Assembly: GCF_029227915.1 (NCBI RefSeq)
Contig: NC_079889.1
Span: 3,288,001 to 3,348,000, forward strand
DNA from: Hydractinia symbiolongicarpus
Lineage: Eukaryota > Cnidaria > Hydrozoa > Anthoathecata > Hydractiniidae
DNA: 60,000 nucleotides
Direction of reading: 5' to 3'
Shown here: piece by piece, positions 1 to 11,765 of the stretch
Numbering within the stretch: the first letter of the stretch is position 1
Layout: each line of letters starts with the position of its first letter
Notes under the pieces: generated by a model
Databases searched by the model: none
What the model was told of the DNA's origin: nothing
Seen by the model: only the letters and a program-made list of their open reading frames with translations
Translations under genes and position numbers: made by a program

Positions 1-242
1 TTGGGCAAAATTATTGAAGTTGTGCTAAATCTCATGTGTCCTGTAAATTTTATGAGATCTTTAATTCTAAGTGCTCCGAGAGAAATGAAAGTTTCTTATC
101 TTCGATAATTTGCATCTTATTTTTCCTTATGCACAGAACTCATTTTACAATCACGATTAGCAACTAATCCTAAATATCCTTTCAGATACCTACTTAGAAA
201 CAAATTAACTATGAAATAAATACACAAATTATAAGAACTTAC

Positions 243-1601
243 TTTGCTTTCTTCTGTTCCTAACAATATTGAGTTTGAACTAAATATAACGTAAGAAGCA
301 CAGCCATCCGTGACTAATGCAGCTTGAAACTGATTACGCTAAAGGAAAAAGACTAAAAAATTTGCCCCTAGAATTTAATATAACAAATATAGTATTATTA
401 AAACAAATATTAATATAATAAAACTTATGCAGTTATTAATCTTATGGATAAACAGTGCAATATATAAATCAAACTTTATTGTCAATATTTTGCCCTCTAC
501 GTTATATAATTAGAAGGTTTTTTTGTACCTACCGGAAAATAACAATCGTCAGGAAGCATGTTGCTCCATTCGACTAACAACATGTATTTAGCCTTGAATT
601 TTAAGATTGCTCGTCGTCCAACTATGATATTTCTAGCAGTTTGTAATTCTTTTAAAAGTAGAGATTCTCTCAATTTTATATCGCCAACACATTGTTCATT
701 TACGTCAGCCCAGAATGGTGCAACATATGAAGGACGAATCTCACTTGCATTTAGTGCTTGACTTGAAAAAGGTCCATTAAAAGAAATGAAACCAGAGGAG
801 CCAACCTATGAAAGCATGTATAGATAAACAAAATTTGCTATGCTTATCTTCAAATATTCTGAAGATTAACCAAAATAAATATGCATCTTTACACATGACA
901 ATCTATTTTAGCCCTTGTATCGCAAAATGCAAGGTCTTTATCATTGTTACGTTTAAAATTTTCCTTTTAAACCAAATTGTTTTAAATTAGAAAATATTAA
1001 TCATTTTTTCTTTACGACATAATAAAATAGTTAAATCTTGCAATAGAAGTGCTGTGATATGACGTATTGTGTCTCGATACCAATCGTGTAATCGGGTGTT
1101 GATAATACTACCTGCAACATACTTTGAAAAAAGAAAAATGGGTTAAGGTTTAAAATTATTTGGATAAGAAAATTTTTATTCCCAATGCATACAGTTAGAC
1201 TCTTTCCTTCACTAACGATGAGTTTTAGCTGACTTTTAACCGGTATAAGCCGGTATTATAGTTACTGATCCTAAAAATTACTCCATTTCCCTGTTAAAAG
1301 CTTCTTAAAATATAACAGAAACAAATACATAATAAGGAACTGGCCTCACTTGTCAGCGAATTATAAAAACACAAAAATGTACTCAGAAATGGCTTACATA
1401 AAATTTGTTGATATGTTTTCCAAGGATTGGAAATGATAGTTTCGGTACTACAGCAGCTAAGTTGGCAACATCTGTAGTTTTTAAAGAACGTGTTTTTTGT
1501 GCGTTGATGTTGAATACTACCACACCATGGCAAAAATTAGTTGCTATAGATAGTACAACAAAATATCCGACGCAATCCATAAATCTGTTTTTTGTGTACA
1601 T
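243..1601 (-). CDS. NIDO-domain secreted protein, 5' exons (partial gene)
   Basis: Three exons on the minus strand join in one frame: 1598 region exon 1398-1601 (68 codons), 533-805 (91 codons) and 243-338 (32 codons). Introns use GT-AG sites (donors GTAAGC, GTAGGT and GTAAGT; acceptors CATAG and TTTAG), all phase 0. Exon 1 starts at ATG 1601, or at an internal ATG at 1580, and has a hydrophobic signal peptide (VGYFVVLSIATNF). Its end, FPILGKHINKFY, joins exon 2 starting VGSSGFISFNGPF. Exon 2 continues with VAPFWADVNEQCVG and YMLLVEWSNMLPDD, and exon 3 with FQAALVTDG and YVIFS. These are the successive conserved blocks of the NIDO domain found in nidogen, alpha-tectorin, SNED1 and mucin-4-like proteins. 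The protein is therefore probably extracellular, in matrix or adhesion. The gene continues past position 1, so further domains are unseen. No exon was identified between 1 and 242. The domain call is firm; the family member cannot be named. Confidence 0.82.
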
Positions 1602-2298
1602 ATGTAGTCAACATTTAACTTAAAATTTCAATTGATTTACTCCAATTTAATTATGCAGAATGGTAGCAGATTGTGTTTCTGCTATCAGACATTATGCAAG
1701 AAAATGTAAAATCATCATAAAGGATATAAGAACTCTCTCTTGATTATTTCGAGCCCCGAAAAATAGTATTGTGTTGTTATAAACTACAATTCTTATTTAA
1801 AGCGAATATAATCATATATAGTACTTTATTAAAAGAGTCGATTGGAATGGTAACTGAAATTGCACGGATTCTAGCTTTTTGTTTCCTCCACGAGTGATTT
1901 TACATTAAAATTTACCTCTTTTCGTCAATTATAAGTGTAGTTAGTATCCACGGTGGAGAATTAGTTTTTACAGCAATTAGCAGGATTACTTTTACTCTAA
2001 TTTGGAAAGTAAGTTAGATAAAGAAGCTCATTAATTTAGTTATAGGATGAGATTTTAAACTTTTAATTGGCTTTTTTCAATAGTGTCAGCAGAACCGGAA
2101 AGCAGAATAGTTTATTTTTTTTAGGTAGGATAGCTACACCAAAAATTATTGAGTTCTCAATGAAATTAGAAGTGGGTTAAAAGCACGAACTTGGAATATT
2201 TGTATTCTTGATACTTTTCCCACAAAGCATAGTATGCATTGTGGTTAAAATATTTATGGTAAATTAGGAAATTAAGAAGTAAAAAGATAAAAAAAACA
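1602..2298. other. Upstream region of the NIDO gene, nothing recognised
   Basis: AT-rich sequence between the first exon of the NIDO gene and the first Helitron. It should contain the promoter of the minus-strand gene, but no convincing TATA box, repeat or exon was seen. Confidence 0.4.
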
Positions 2299-5052
2299 TC
2301 TCTTATAATAATACGGAGAGTGTCTGTTTGTGTGTCTGTAACAGGCAAAGTTGATATCGTCATTTTCCTTTGATGTTGCCGAAAAAAATCTTTGATGTTG
2401 CCGAAAAAAATATGTCTTCTTTGTCGTGAAAAGCCGCGAGTTTTGTGTGGTTTGTTAAATGAAGTTCTAGCACAAAGTAACGAAAATTGTGTTTGAAAAA
2501 AAGATGGCTGTCCTTTTTAAGCATTTGTCTTCCCTTGCCTTCAAAATAAATCTTTACAAAAAGCATTTAAAAAGGGGCATGGTATATAAATGAAGTATAG
2601 AAAGGTTTCTGTAAGGTTTTTTTATGTTTTTTGAAGTTTTGATGATATTTTTGATGCGAGACATGTTTGTTAGCTAGCATCAACCACACCAACAACAACT
2701 AGCTAGGTAGCTAGGAATTTATAAATATGTAGCCATGTTCTTTATACCTAGCTAAGTCTCCAGTTTATATTTAAGTGACCAGCTATTAGCTGCTGTAGCT
2801 ACCTTATGTTAGCTTCAGTTTTATGTTGCTTTTTACATGTAAGCTAATCTTAGTGGTCTTTGCTAAGAATGTGACTGTAACTTATTTCATTTGACATTAT
2901 AAGCTTAAATTAACAAGCCACAACAACTTTTAAAAAAGTATTACATAATATTTAAGAAGAGTTTAAGGACTGTTTTTAAGCAAATAATGTATTTTTCACA
3001 ATTTGTGTATGCAAACAATGTATTTTTCACATTTTGTATAACTAAACTTATATACATCGTTACATGCAATATGACGAAACGATTTTTATTTAACATGTAG
3101 TAACTCTGGTACCTTAAGTGTTGTGATTTTTGTTGTTCTAGATGTTCTGACTAAAATGTTTTTGTTTATGGCATTTTGTCTCAATTAAGAAAAGTTTCAA
3201 CTTTTTTGAGGGAGTACAACACCGAAAAAACTTGTGTTTTTTTATATATATTTTGTATAAATTCTTACCGGGCAGGACTCTGTACAACATACCGAAATGA
3301 CTGATCCCTCTCTATTTATAAATTTGATGCGTTCCAAATCACAGTTTTTGAAATTTTGGGTAATATTTAATGAGTACAAGATGCAAATACTGATTTTTGT
3401 TGAATCAGAAGTATTTCCTACAACTATTCTTTTTTTACACTTTTGTGGAGAAAAAGTGTATGCAATGTCATCAGAATAACTGATTTTGTTGCAAACTGTT
3501 TTTCTTTTTCACATTTTGGATTGAAATATTGTTATAAAGGGCATATATCAATAGACATATATATACCAAAATAATTAAATTCTGCAAACTTTGATTTTGT
3601 CGTTCACCTCTCATCTTTTATATTTTGATTAAACTTTTGAGGTAAACCATAGGAATTATTTAGAATTTGTATTTTGTGTTGCAAATTTAGTGCAAAAATT
3701 GAACTGTTGTGAGGGAGGACCATATGCAATTATATATACTAAAAATAATAATTTGATATTCTACAAGTTGTATTTTTGTATGCACTTAAATGACTGCTTT
3801 TTCTGAGTTGAATTTGATGGGTTTCATATCAATTTTGTGGAAGATTTTATGGCTGAAGACAATATAGAACATGCCAATTGAACTGATTTTTGTTCATATT
3901 TTGATTTGCTCCTCATAAACCTTTGTGTTCTACATTTATTGTAAACTTTTGTGAGGAAGGACCATATATATATACAATGTTCTTCTTTTATGAGCACGAA
4001 TTATGATGTAACAAGCTAACTAGCTACCTACAAAAACTTTCGAAGACTTGAACTTTTGCAGGATAGTAGGATGTACTTTTATGCCCATAAGAGCTCTATT
4101 ATTTTAACAATTACTGTAACCTTTACAAGGGGAGCACGTGCAATATGACAAGTGGAATAACACTTTTCAGAATTTAAAGCGTGCATGTTAAGTTATTTTT
4201 TATTGTTTCGTTTCTTACATCCGGTAAACTTTTGTCAGCCTACATGTAAATTAGCAGGTTATTTTTACAGGGGGTTGTAGACATGATTGACAGTTAACGT
4301 GGATTTTTAACTTTATTTCAATTTTTGAGAGGATGGTATGGTTGTTCGTATTTTTGTTTATGTTGCAAACTGCTGTTTTTTAAAATTTTGTGTAAACTTT
4401 TGTGGGAAAAAGACCACATGCAATATATTTTTGTGGAATTGGACTACACTGAAGGCTCTTGTGTAAGCTAATGGCTTTTTCATATTTGGTATTATAAACT
4501 TCTGTTGGGGAAAACTAAACTGTATGGTTTCAGGTTTTTGTTAAGAATTTTAAAATTGTAGTGATATATAACTGTGTTTGGTGATATTAAAGAAATTACT
4601 AATTGTTGTGACTAGAACTTCTTTGTTTTTTATATTGTATAAAATGCCTGATTATTCTATAAATTGGTGTGTTTCATAACCTCTTTGTGGAAGATTTATG
4701 GGTAATGGCAATATAAAACATGCTAAATGAACTGTTTTGTTGTTGTTTGGATGTGCTCTTCAAAAACCGATCTGTTTTAAATATTGTGTAAACTTTTGTG
4801 AGGAAGGGCTGTATATATATTCCAAAAATAATATCTTTGTTCATTCAAAAATACTACTTTTTTTCACATACGTTTAAATAGGTTGGTAAAGGTCACTACA
4901 GATCATCATTAACATTTGAATCTGTAACCATTATTGGCAACAGAAAAGCTACATTTCGACAATTTTTTTGTATATGCACTGCTAACTTTAGGAAAATCTA
5001 CAAAACAACCTAATCTTCTGCCTGAGTGGCTTACACGGGCCTTATCGACTAG
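2299..5052 (+). mobile_element. Non-autonomous Helitron (about 2.75 kb)
   Basis: The 5' end, TCTCTTATAATAATACGG, is followed by a run of GTCTGT repeats and matches the starts of the other elements here. The 3' end reads CCTTATCGACTAG, identical to the terminus of the element at 28109-28860. The subterminal hairpin is degenerate (GTG-CAC with CGGG after it). The end is joined directly to the next element (CTAG|TC at 5052/5053). There is no Rep/helicase coding sequence, so it depends on a partner. The interior is AT-rich and largely made of the degenerate repeat listed at 3180-4830, with GCTA-rich patches near 2665-2830. Confidence 0.6.
3180..4830. repeat. Degenerate internal repeat of the 2.75-kb Helitron
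   Basis: A motif like GTGTAAACTTTTGTGAGG followed by AAGGACCATATGCAATATAT recurs at about 3440, 3640, 3700, 3945, 4120, 4390, 4785 and weaker sites, spaced irregularly by 60-270 bases. A related stretch lies at 11890-12030. It reads as an old, decayed tandem repeat, a common filler of non-autonomous Helitrons. Confidence 0.5.
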
Positions 5053-6250
5053 TCTATAAATTAATACGCTTGTGTGAGTGACCATGTGAGTCCACGACAC
5101 GCAAAGTATGGGTCACTTTCTCACGACCAGGCGTTACGCTAAAATTTACTTAAAATTTACTTAAAACGCAAATCAGGGGGTTACTATTAGTTCTGTTTTT
5201 CATTATTTTAACAAAGAACTCCTTATTTTATTTTATTAAAACTAATTTTTTTAAAACTTCTTATTTGATACTTTTGTTTAGTTTTAAAAGTCCCATGGGG
5301 TCGTTCTAGATAGAATAATTTAACTTTACCCCCGGTTTACTATGTGCACGCCGTATCTGACGGACACAAGTTGTAATCAACCGTAAACCAAATCAAAGAA
5401 GGCTGTCTCTTTTTCAAAGTAATCCTGAAAAATATTTCAAACATGTTTACTCATCACGAGGTTAGATTAAGAGTTATTTGATTCTTCTATGTTTTCCATT
5501 TTTGTGTTCTGAAACCGAGGTTGCTTTCTTCTTTAAAAACTATCGAATTCAAATGATATTTCGAATCTGAAATGTAAAAAAACAAAACTGCTGTTGAAGA
5601 GCGGTGGTTTTGTTTTTTGAGCGAGTATAAAAAGTTTATGCTGTTGCCCAAAATGTTTAAAAAAAAAATAAGAGTAACGTACGATGATATAACGTTAAAA
5701 AGAGAGCTGATTGGAAATGTATCAGACAATTGTAGCCAGCTATAGATTTTCAATTTGTTTTCTTTTGTAATTAAACGAAGTTTAGTATTCAAAGTAAAAC
5801 ACTAATTGAACTTTGATCGGGAGAACGCTAACAAGCTACCTACTGACGTGAAAGGGAAAGAAAGCAGGTGTGTTGTTTAGTAGATAAATGAATTTGGTTG
5901 TGTAACGATTATCTAGCCTTTTTTTCAGACCTAAATTTTCCTAAAGTTCGTTGTTGTGTCTTCAGCTAAAAAAAATATTTTTAAGCACATATTCCGCAAG
6001 AATATACTCTGAAAAAATGGGTCAGAAGTTTAGATTATCTTAGGGATATGTGTAAGCTTGATAGTTTGTTTGAAATGAATTAGGCACAAAATTGTTTAGA
6101 AGTTTAGTTTTTTTAACGAACTAAACTTTTTTAACTAATGGGCCGTTAGATGTAGTAGAAATTGCCATTATCTAGATATAGTAACTTATAGCATGCCTTA
6201 TTTTATTAAAGCATATTATATTTTTAGGCCATAGTCATGCTAAGAACATA
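5053..6250 (+). mobile_element. Helitron-derived element, copy A
   Basis: It begins TCTATAAATTAATACGC immediately after the CTAG of the preceding element. The body matches 10692-11765 over about 1.1 kb with many substitutions, for example GTGAGTCCACGACACG near the start and GGGTCAGAAGTTTAGA near the end. No CTAG terminus is visible; the homology stops where the next Helitron begins at 6251. No coding sequence was recognised. Confidence 0.5.
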
Positions 6251-6651
6251 TCTATATAATAATACGCCAGTTCTGTGTGTCTGTAACAGCCAAAGTAGAT
6301 ATGTTCTTTTTTTTTCTTTGAAGTAACCGAAAAATGCATGTCTAAAATGTTAAATTTTCTGACGTTACGATTTTTCACTTTTCGTTTGGGAATGGACGGG
6401 TTGATGACGTCATCACAAAACCTACAAACCCCAATATCTCTGCAACCGTTTGTCAAAAGTTCATGTTCCTATACATTTTCTTTAGGAGCATTTCAAGATC
6501 TATACGATGAATGCAACGGGTGTACGAATTTGTGTAGAAATATTTTTTGCAACTTTTGGTAGGGAATCTGCTGACGTCAGCAAAATCTTTACACCCTTAT
6601 ATCTCCTTAGGCGATTGTTAAAAACATACGATACCGTGCCTTATCGACTAG
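6251..6651 (+). mobile_element. Short non-autonomous Helitron
   Basis: It starts TCTATATAATAATACGCCAG after an A and ends CCTTATCGACTAG. It is an internally deleted relative of 28109-28860, sharing GGAATGGACGGGTTGATGAC and the ATATCTCTGCAACCG block. The terminal hairpin is lost. The 3' end abuts another 5' end (CTAG|TC at 6651/6652). Confidence 0.65.
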
Positions 6652-7130
6652 TCTATATAATAATACGGAGCTTCTGACTGTGACTTTTGCAAAGTGGATA
6701 AATTTTTTTTGATAAATTCTATAAAACATCGCCTATAAATTTGTTCTGTAAATAAGCAAGCTTTGACGTTAGAGCAATATTGACGTCAAGTATATTAAGA
6801 TTAGTGAAGTCATTGCATTGCACTTTTAAATTTAAGGCCAAATAACTTGGAAACGGGTGGAATTAACTGACGTCATCTCCTGCGTGGGTAACTAGAGACT
6901 ACCTGAGACCAATTTGGGTAAGTTTTCCAAACATGGGTCCCCGAATCCGTTTCGGAATGGACGGGTTGAAGACGTCATCAAAAAACCTTTAAACCTTGAT
7001 ATCTCTGCATCCGTTTGTCAAAAGTACATAATCCTATACATTTTATCGATCAGCGTTTCAAGATCTATCCGTTTTTGTTTGGTATCCCTTACATGCATTC
7101 AGTGAGAGATTTAGTGGACTTAATAAGCAA
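6652..7130 (+). mobile_element. 3'-truncated Helitron
   Basis: It starts TCTATATAATAATACGGAGC directly after CTAG. It shares with 28109-28860 the blocks AATAACTTGGAAACG, CTGACGTCA, GGTCCCCGAAT and GGAATGGACGGGTTGA. Similarity fades around 7080-7130 without a hairpin or CTAG end. The right limit is approximate. Confidence 0.55.
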
Positions 7131-9104
7131 GTATATAAAATAAAAATTAACATAAGTGGGAGTTAGAAAAATATGCAAGTTAAAGATAAGCTAAACAAAA
7201 AGCCAGTAAGCATCCGTTGTCGAATTTAAAAAGTTGATTTTATTGCTCATTTTTTTGCTGCGTTATCCTAAAGTCAAATAAATGCACGTGGATAATTACA
7301 GTCAATTTTAATTACCCATGTGTGCATGTGACATTCTATCGGCTGGCAAATTGCTTATTCATTCGATCACACTTACGTAAACATCTTGATTTAATAATAA
7401 TTGTAGAATAGAAATCAGCAATAATTCTTTTGCGAAATATTTTAAAGAAAAACCTTGCAAAGTACAACAATCGAACAATATCACAAACAAGTAATGTTTC
7501 GCCTTTCTTATTAAATAATGATGATTCAATTACCTCGTATCGAACGTAGAAATATTCCCTCATTGAGCTTATAACGTTTTATTTTCTATATGTTGAAATT
7601 GTCTACAATTTTAATATACCTTGGTGGTCTGTATAATCAAAGATAAGACACTTATACAATTTGCTTTAGTACAATTTGGTGTACAAAGGTGTTGACTTTT
7701 TCCGTATCTGTCAATGTTAAGTAAACACATGTGATGCAATGTTTGAAGGCTTTCATTACTACAGACTTCAGATCGGAAAGTTGTTGCAAAAGCATATATG
7801 ATTGTAATGATGCAAAGGGGTATTACTCTTTTATTATCGACAACTCTTTCTATTCCCTGCAAATGTGCGCGTTTTGTTTTACTTTCATAATAGCGAAAAG
7901 TCAGTTCTGAAAAAAAAAATTCAAAGTGTTTAAAGCCATCATCTGACGAAAATATCACTCTTACCTATGGCAGATACTCACCTCACTTTAGTGCGTTGTC
8001 TTGAGTTGACAAAAAAGAAAGTATAACGCCGAACAAAATAAAGTATATTTGTAAAAGTAACCGAAAACAAATTCTTCAAATATGAATAAGTTGTGTGTGG
8101 ATTAAAGAAGTCCAATATGTGTCAACTAAATAAATTTTAAGCAATGGAAAAAAAACTTCGTGTGTGCGCATACATTGATCATAGTTCCACACTTCTACAA
8201 TAAACCCATACCGTCGTTTATTCGTGTCAAGGAATACTTTTAATTTTTTATGCACAATATCTAGGCAACAAGACGCCCAAAAAGACGCAAATTGTAAGCA
8301 ACAGCCAGGTCGGGGTAGGTAAACAAAGAGCATAAACTATAAAACATAGATTATAACAACAACAATAGTTTCTGTGCTTTAAGATTTGTAGGACTACAAA
8401 CGTGTTTAAACAAAAGTTTTTTGGGCAACAACCTGAGAAAGCAAACAAATACTTAAGTTTGCTCAAGCATAATTCTGTTAACGGTCGAGCCTGTAAAATA
8501 CAGAAACTTTAGCAGGATTGTTTTGCTCATAAAAAGAAAGGGAATATATAATTTAATAATAATCAAATTTTATTTGCCAATCGATACTGCAAAGTTTTAA
8601 TGAGATAAGAAAAACGCTTGCTCATTGCGGAAATGAGTTACATTAAGAGATTAGATGACATGGCACACTTAACTCATCATGAATAGTAAATTAAAAAACT
8701 TAACATTTGTTGACATCTACTCTGTCAATTGGAAACACGTGTCACAATATTGCATCTTTATTTTACAGCATAGTATTTCTGCTTCACCAAAACGATAATT
8801 GAACATGTCTTTCTTTTGAAAGAACAGGAAATCGATTTCCATTTAAAGTGATGATGTCATGCAAAAACGCATAAAGTTGGCAAACACCTTTACAAAGGAT
8901 ACCACGCACATGTCACAAAAAGCGCTCGGTTAGGGTTAACCTTAGTTGAATTTCTTTATTGCATTTGCTTGAGAGGCAATTAGATCACGACAATTATTCT
9001 TTGTTACCATCCATGTACAGTAGCTGTGTCTAATTTTTTTTGTTAACAAAAAAAAAAAAGATTTAAGAAATTAGAAATGGACAGTTTTTCATTTTGTGAT
9101 AGCA
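7131..9104. other. Gene-poor stretch with one possible exon
   Basis: AT-rich DNA with no recognised gene. The only coding-like piece is the candidate exon at 7620-7856. Poly-A runs (for example near 9050) and scattered short open frames look like chance. Confidence 0.4.
7620..7856 (-). CDS. Candidate cysteine-containing exon (unrecognised)
   Basis: On the minus strand an open stretch of 79 codons is bounded by TTTGCAG at its start and AAG|GTATAT at its end, both plausible splice sites in phase 0. The predicted peptide contains RVVDNKRVIPLCIITIIYAF, then a part with six cysteines including CTPNCTKANC. I do not recognise the family. No partner exons were found with confidence, and an open frame of this size can occur by chance in AT-rich DNA. 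Transcript evidence is needed before accepting it. Confidence 0.22.
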
Positions 9105-9107
9105 TAA

Positions 9108-10405
9108 AGGCAGTGATACACGATCCGATTAATCGAATTCGATTAGTCGAATTCAATTAATTGGATCGCGTGTCGTGTAGAAATCGTATGCTTTCGGCAT
9201 GCTCAGACTTGTCGAATTCGATTTTTTAAAAGTTGGACCGGTTTAACTTTTTCGATTAATCGAAAGGTTTTTAGCCAATCAAAATGCCTAAAATTTGTAT
9301 ATCAAATGTGCGTTCAAAAAAATGTGTGTTTCTATATCAAATATAACAAGAAGCACTGGGGGCTCTAAGAAATGCCGGTCGCTACTAAAATAATTGATGA
9401 CAACCTGCTAATTCGTTGTGTTATCGTGCCAAACATTCGAAGAGGTTTGGTGCATGAAGCTCTGAAGATAAAGCACACAAGTGACATTATGTCATAATAA
9501 GTTCACATTTTAAAAGAAATTTCTAACAAAAAAATACAGCCTATCATTCATGGTTGAAAGTCTTGCGATTAAAACGTTTATGGTCTTAAACGGCATTCAA
9601 ACTTTAGATGTCACCTTTATGTTCACCATACTTTTTTTGTGATCTGTGCCAAATTTTGTCGAAAATGAAGTAGTTTTAATTTCTGGACCAATTTTGGCCT
9701 AAAATGACATTTATGTGCCAAAAAATCAAACTTTTGATGTCACCATCATGTTCAGCATACTTTATTTGTTAACTGTGCCAAAATTTGTTGAAAACAAATA
9801 CTATTTTTGGCCTGAAACGTCATTTCGATGACTTCCCAGTACATAGGAAGTTTGGGAACGAAGTTTAAATCCGTGACGTTGCAATTGTCCATTTGGGACA
9901 GGTCAGCTAGTTAGTCAGTTAGCAGTTGGAAGCCAATACTATCATCCTCTCAGGGAACAAAAATTGTTCAAAAGAAAAAAGCGACAGTTTTAAAGAATTT
10001 CCTACGCCTTCTGGCGCGGAAATTCAAACATTAGTAGAGGAACTTCAAAAACATCATTTCGTCAAAAAGGGATAAAACAAAAACCAACAAGATTTTTATC
10101 AGTGAATGAAGCTTATTAACAAAAACGTAACAAATAACACACTCTGTTTTCTTAAATTTTTAGTTGTTGTAATAATAACTGTAACAACAGCGAGTTCAAC
10201 TCTGTCTTCACTCTCTAAAGACATTTTATCGAAAGGAAATTATCAAAAATTTGTTCAGTTTTATATTAATGTTCAATATAAATCCAATTCGATTAATTGG
10301 ATTGGGCAACACCACCTTTCCCCCTGCTAAGTTTCGATTTTATTATAATGGTTCATATAATTTTGACAAATCAAATTTGATTAATCGGATCGTGTATCAC
10401 CGCCT
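9108..10405. mobile_element. Non-autonomous PIF/Harbinger-type element
   Basis: Terminal inverted repeats AGGCAGTGATACACGATCCG (left) and, on the reverse strand, AGGCGGTGATACACGATCCG (right) continue with GATTAATC and bound 1298 bp. The element is flanked by TAA at 9105-9107 and 10406-10408, the 3-bp TWA target duplication typical of PIF/Harbinger. Subterminal GATTAATTGGAT-type palindromes occur at both ends. The interior shows GTGCCAAA-containing diverged repeats (about 9640-9830) but no transposase. These termini differ from those of the Harbinger element at 29420, so a different autonomous partner is expected. Confidence 0.8.
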
Positions 10406-10691
10406 TAACATTATAAAAAGCAAGATTAAAAGAAACTAATTTAACGAAAAATAATACAGCGTGTTGTGTGACTGTGTAAAAAAAGCTTTTTTATCTTTTA
10501 CAATTAGAGTTTGCATATTCATTGCCGCTTTTGTTGAATGCATAGAAGATTGTACGGATGATTAATTGTGAAAAATTGTTTTATATAAAGATACCTAATG
10601 AAAATTAAAAATAAAGAATATGCCGTACACTTTAACTTCATAAAAACCTGGACGCACATTTCTCTTTTTCAGACTTCCATAGGATGACATA

Positions 10692-11765
10692 TCTTATATA
10701 TTAATTCTCTTGCGTCAGTAAAACTGTGAGTCCACGACACGGAAATCACGGGTCACTTTCTTATGACGTGGCCGTACGCTAACATTTTTAAAAAAAATAA
10801 GTAAGCCACTAAATGAGAAAACAGACGGTCCATTTGACATTTATGCTACAACGCCGTTCTCGGTCGTTACGATTGAAATAATGTCATTTTACCTCCGACT
10901 TACAATGTGCGCGCTGTATCTCATGGAAACAAGTTGTTTATGAACTCAAACAAGAAAACCAAAGAGAAGAAGGTTGTCTGTTTTCCAAGTTAATCCTGGA
11001 AAAATTACATCAAGCAAAGCATAGCAATGTTTACTTTTAATGAGGTTAGCTTAAAGCTTATATGTTTTTCTATATTTTACATTTTGTGTTCTGGGACTAA
11101 GGTTGTATCACGTGCGAAAATGACTGTAATTCGAATTTCAAATATAAAAAACAAACTGTTGTTGTCGAACGAAGTTAACAATGTTAATACTTATATATAC
11201 AGAAATACTTTTAAAACGAAGAAAGACGTACAATGATATAAAATAACAAAAAGAATTGATTGGATATTCATCTGACAATTGTAGCTATACATTTTCAATT
11301 CGTTCTCTGGGATGAAGCGAAATTTAGTTGTCAAAGTAAAAAACCGATTGGACTGCTTAGAAACCGAAAGAAAAGCAGGTGTGTTCTCTAAATTATTTGA
11401 TAGAGAATTGAATTTGGGTGTATAAGGATTTTGCAGCCGTTTCTTTTAGAGCTAAATTTTTCCTTAATTATTAAGTTTGTTGTTGTGTCTTGAGCCGGAA
11501 AATATTTTCTTAAAGCACCATTTTGTAACGATATGCTCTGAAAAAGGGGTCAGAAGTTTAGAATATCTTAAGAATATGTCTGAGCTTGACAGTTTAAACA
11601 GGAACATTTTTATGACGCACAAAATTGATTAGAAGTTTACTTTTTTGTGTCTAAGCAATGGGCCGTTGTGGAATTGTAGTAGAATTGCCATTACCTAGGT
11701 ATAATAACTTATAGCATGCTTTAATTTATTAAGGCATTATATATTATCAGGTCACAGTCATGTTA
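10692..11765 (+). mobile_element. Helitron-derived element, copy B
   Basis: It starts TCTTATATATTAATTCTC after an A and is homologous over its length to 5053-6250. Shared landmarks are GTGAGTCCACGACACG, GGGTCACTTTCT and GCTCTGAAAAA. No CTAG end is recognised. The following bases (11890-12030) resemble the interior of the 2299-5052 element, suggesting a longer composite ancestor. No coding sequence. Confidence 0.5.

Noticed and set aside
1040-1115. Possible exon on the minus strand (DWYRDTIRHITALLLQ)
   Set aside because: It lies in the intron between the first two NIDO exons, is skipped by an in-frame join, and has no donor in frame.
1405-1623. Plus-strand open frame of 72 codons
   Set aside because: It is antisense to the first NIDO exon, whose splicing reconstructs a known domain.
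8076-8466. Hydrophobic open frames on the minus strand
   Set aside because: Short, AT-driven, without splice context or recognisable family.
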